From NCBI GenBank assembly GCA_026390815.1, contig JAPLFH010000024.1, forward strand, positions 1 to 64,000: a stretch of 64,000 nt of DNA, read 5' to 3'. Every line of letters begins with the position of its first letter. The stretch's first letter is position 1. The stretch comes from Ignavibacteriales bacterium. GTDB lineage: Bacteria > Bacteroidota > Ignavibacteria > Ignavibacteriales > SURF-24. Shown here in pieces: positions 62,821 to 64,000 of this stretch. Both the position numbers and the translations under genes were made by a program. The notes under the pieces were generated by a model that was given only the letters and a program-made list of their open reading frames with translations, had not been told where the DNA came from and did no database searches.

Positions 62821-63231
62821 TTAAACTTTATTTGTGATTTTTTTTTCGACGAACAAAAAAAGGTCGTTTACTTTTTCTAATATTTCTCTTCTATTTAATC
62901 CTTCTTCTTCAAAGAACAAATCATATCTGTATTCAACTGCAAAATCATTTAGAGCTTGCAAGTCCTCTAAATTGTCTGGAATCTCAAATTTATTTTCAAA
63001 TATTTGATTGAACAATAAACTCAAGTCGTGTGTTTTTCTAAATTCAATTGCATTCAAACAAAGTAGCGCTTTAAGGCTTTTCTCAACAGCCTGTTGGGCA
63101 TGAAACCCAAATACTTCATCATGAAACATCTCTTTGTTTTCCAACATTCCCTTTAATGCAAGAATATCTTTTCTGGCTAAAAGCAGTAGTTGCTCTGAAT
63201 ATTTTTTATCGCTCATATAATATTTTCCCAT
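62821..63231 (-). CDS. HEPN-domain protein (pair 1, between gyrB and gyrA)
   Basis: This 136-aa helical protein belongs to the HEPN family: FHAQQAVEKSLKALLCLN, FRKTHDLSLLFNQI and NDFAVEYRYDLFFEE. It differs in sequence from the HEPN of pair 2. Start choice: ATG 63231 overlaps the MNT gene by 26 bp, while an in-frame ATG at 63216 would begin MSDKKYSEQ and overlap by 11 bp; the latter is equally plausible. It ends 28 bp before gyrA. Confidence 0.88.
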   Translation of the reverse strand: MGKYYMSDKKYSEQLLLLARKDILALKGMLENKEMFHDEVFGFHAQQAVEKSLKALLCLNAIEFRKTHDLSLLFNQIFENKFEIPDNLEDLQALNDFAVEYRYDLFFEEEGLNRREILEKVNDLFLFVEKKITNKV

Positions 63232-63529
63232 TTCTCAAACTACTGCCAATAATATGATTCAAGGAATCTTTCCAAAATTCAAATTCCTTTTCATCATATA
63301 TCAAAATGTCTTTGGAAATTTTATATTTTGATAATTTTTCTCTGATTCTTTGAATTTCTTTTCTTCTGGATCTTTTCTTTGAGAAAGGACTTTTTTCAAT
63401 AATCAACAAATCAATGTCAGAATTTTCATTTTCTTCACCTCTGGCAAAAGAACCAAAAAGAATTATTTTCTCGGGTTTTGCTTCGCTGACGATATCTTCA
63501 ACAATATTTTTTAATGTTTCCGAATACAT
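63206..63529 (-). CDS. MNT-type nucleotidyltransferase antitoxin (pair 1)
   Basis: The 107-aa product has GSFARG (G26-G31) and catalytic D38-x-D40 (NSDIDLLII). It comes before its HEPN partner, the reverse of pair 2, and begins 20 bp after the gyrB stop. The C-terminal half lacks the IEPHP and ESNPF blocks of the other two MNT proteins, so it is a different subfamily. Confidence 0.9.
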   Translation of the reverse strand: MYSETLKNIVEDIVSEAKPEKIILFGSFARGEENENSDIDLLIIEKSPFSKKRSRRKEIQRIREKLSKYKISKDILIYDEKEFEFWKDSLNHIIGSSLRNGKILYER

Positions 63530-63549
63530 AATTTTATACTTTAATTTCT

Positions 63550-64000
63550 CTACACATCAAGATTTTTTACATACTTTGCGTTCTTCTCTATAAACTCTCT
63601 TCTTGGTTCAACCGCATCACCCATAAGTGTTTCAAAAATTTTATCCGCTGCTGCCGCGCTTTCAAGATTAACCTGAAGAACTGTTCGTGTTTCTGGATTC
63701 ATTGTGGTTGACCATAGCTGCTCCGGATTCATTTCTCCAAGACCTTTATATCGCGAGACCTGAACTCCCTTCGGCGATCCTTCTTCATCAACCGCATCCT
63801 TATCATCATTTCCGCCACTTGATTTATATCTTTTTAAAATGATGTCTCTTTCTTCATCATCAAAAGCATAATTCTCTTCTTTCCCTTTTTTTATTTTATA
63901 CAACGGCGGCTGAGCAATATAAATTTTTCCATCGGTTATCAAATCGTGCATATGTCGGTAGAAGAAAGTTAACAACAGCGTTCTGATATGGCTTCCGTCT
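63550..64000 (-). CDS. gyrB: DNA gyrase subunit B, C-terminal part (runs off the window)
   Basis: The frame continues past the window edge, with [16 protein letters not shown] at its visible start, then [17 protein letters not shown], the TOPRIM-tail motif [20 protein letters not shown] and [10 protein letters not shown]. These are the GyrB C-terminal hallmarks (Lys/Gly-rich RYKGLGEM binds gyrase A). Only ~150 codons are inside the window. A Gly/Asp-rich insertion (about 30 residues, [16 protein letters not shown]) lies before RYKGLGEM. Confidence 0.96.
   Translation of the reverse strand, partial: DGSHIRTLLLTFFYRHMHDLITDGKIYIAQPPLYKIKKGKEENYAFDDEERDIILKRYKSSGGNDDKDAVDEEGSPKGVQVSRYKGLGEMNPEQLWSTTMNPETRTVLQVNLESAAAADKIFETLMGDAVEPRREFIEKNAKYVKNLDV

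Overview
The window is an AT-rich bacterial chromosome segment. Gene content (a gliding-type/FCB style envelope, DUF4159 and DUF4175 proteins, YfhO, PPK2, SCO1/PCu(A)C copper genes, NtrC-type regulators, pilin-like proteins starting MGQQQ) suggests the Bacteroidetes-Chlorobi-Ignavibacteria group, with an Ignavibacteria-like organism the best guess. This placement is an inference from gene families; no rRNA is present to confirm it.

Regions: (1) 1-2.67 kb is an accessory patch: an internally deleted type I methylase gene (hsdM), then a three-gene HipB-HipS-HipT toxin-antitoxin operon behind three 18-bp palindromes spaced exactly 40 bp, ending at the 3' side of a tRNA-Lys gene. (2) 2.9-11.0 kb holds a signalling block: an NtrC-type activator with a hybrid histidine kinase, a receiver-DHp protein, a 1182-aa hybrid kinase with two degenerate receivers and one intact receiver, and a single receiver. 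(3) 11.0-20.2 kb, minus strand, is a compact type IV pilus/type II secretion-like machine: secretin, a PilO-PilP-like fusion, a PilM-PilN-like fusion, PilT, PilB, PilC and two pilin-like proteins with an unusual N-terminus. (4) 20.5-29.5 kb is housekeeping: aspS, pdxB, a NhaD-like antiporter, a hexanucleotide repeat tract, DUF4159 and DUF4175 proteins. (5) 29.3-33.4 kb is an island with two DNA methyltransferases, a DpnII-like nuclease, a broken HEPN gene and an intact MNT gene. It is bracketed by a 155-bp direct repeat of the 3' end of the DUF4175 gene. (6) 33.4-41.2 kb holds an outer-membrane protein, copper proteins PCu(A)C and SCO1, PPK2, a SnoaL-like protein, a barrel-fused SppA protease and a metal-chelate binding lipoprotein. 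(7) 41.4-57.1 kb is a surface polysaccharide/glycosylation cluster, containing one stray nuclease-like gene. (8) 57.2-64 kb holds an AI-2E family transporter, a methionine/cystathionine PLP enzyme, and a gyrB-gyrA locus in which one MNT-HEPN pair sits between gyrB and gyrA and a second HEPN-MNT pair follows gyrA.

The genes fit a surface-active, probably pilus-bearing Gram-negative cell. The activator at 3 kb and imperfect sigma-54-like sites in front of both pilin genes could link sensing to pilus expression. Defence or addiction modules recur: hsdM remnant, HipBST, the restriction island, three HEPN/MNT loci and an HSDR_N-like protein. The features I rate most worth a second look are the repeat-bracketed restriction island, the HEPN/MNT pairs woven into gyrBA, the 40-bp phased HipB-type operators, and the fused pilus machine with atypical pilins.
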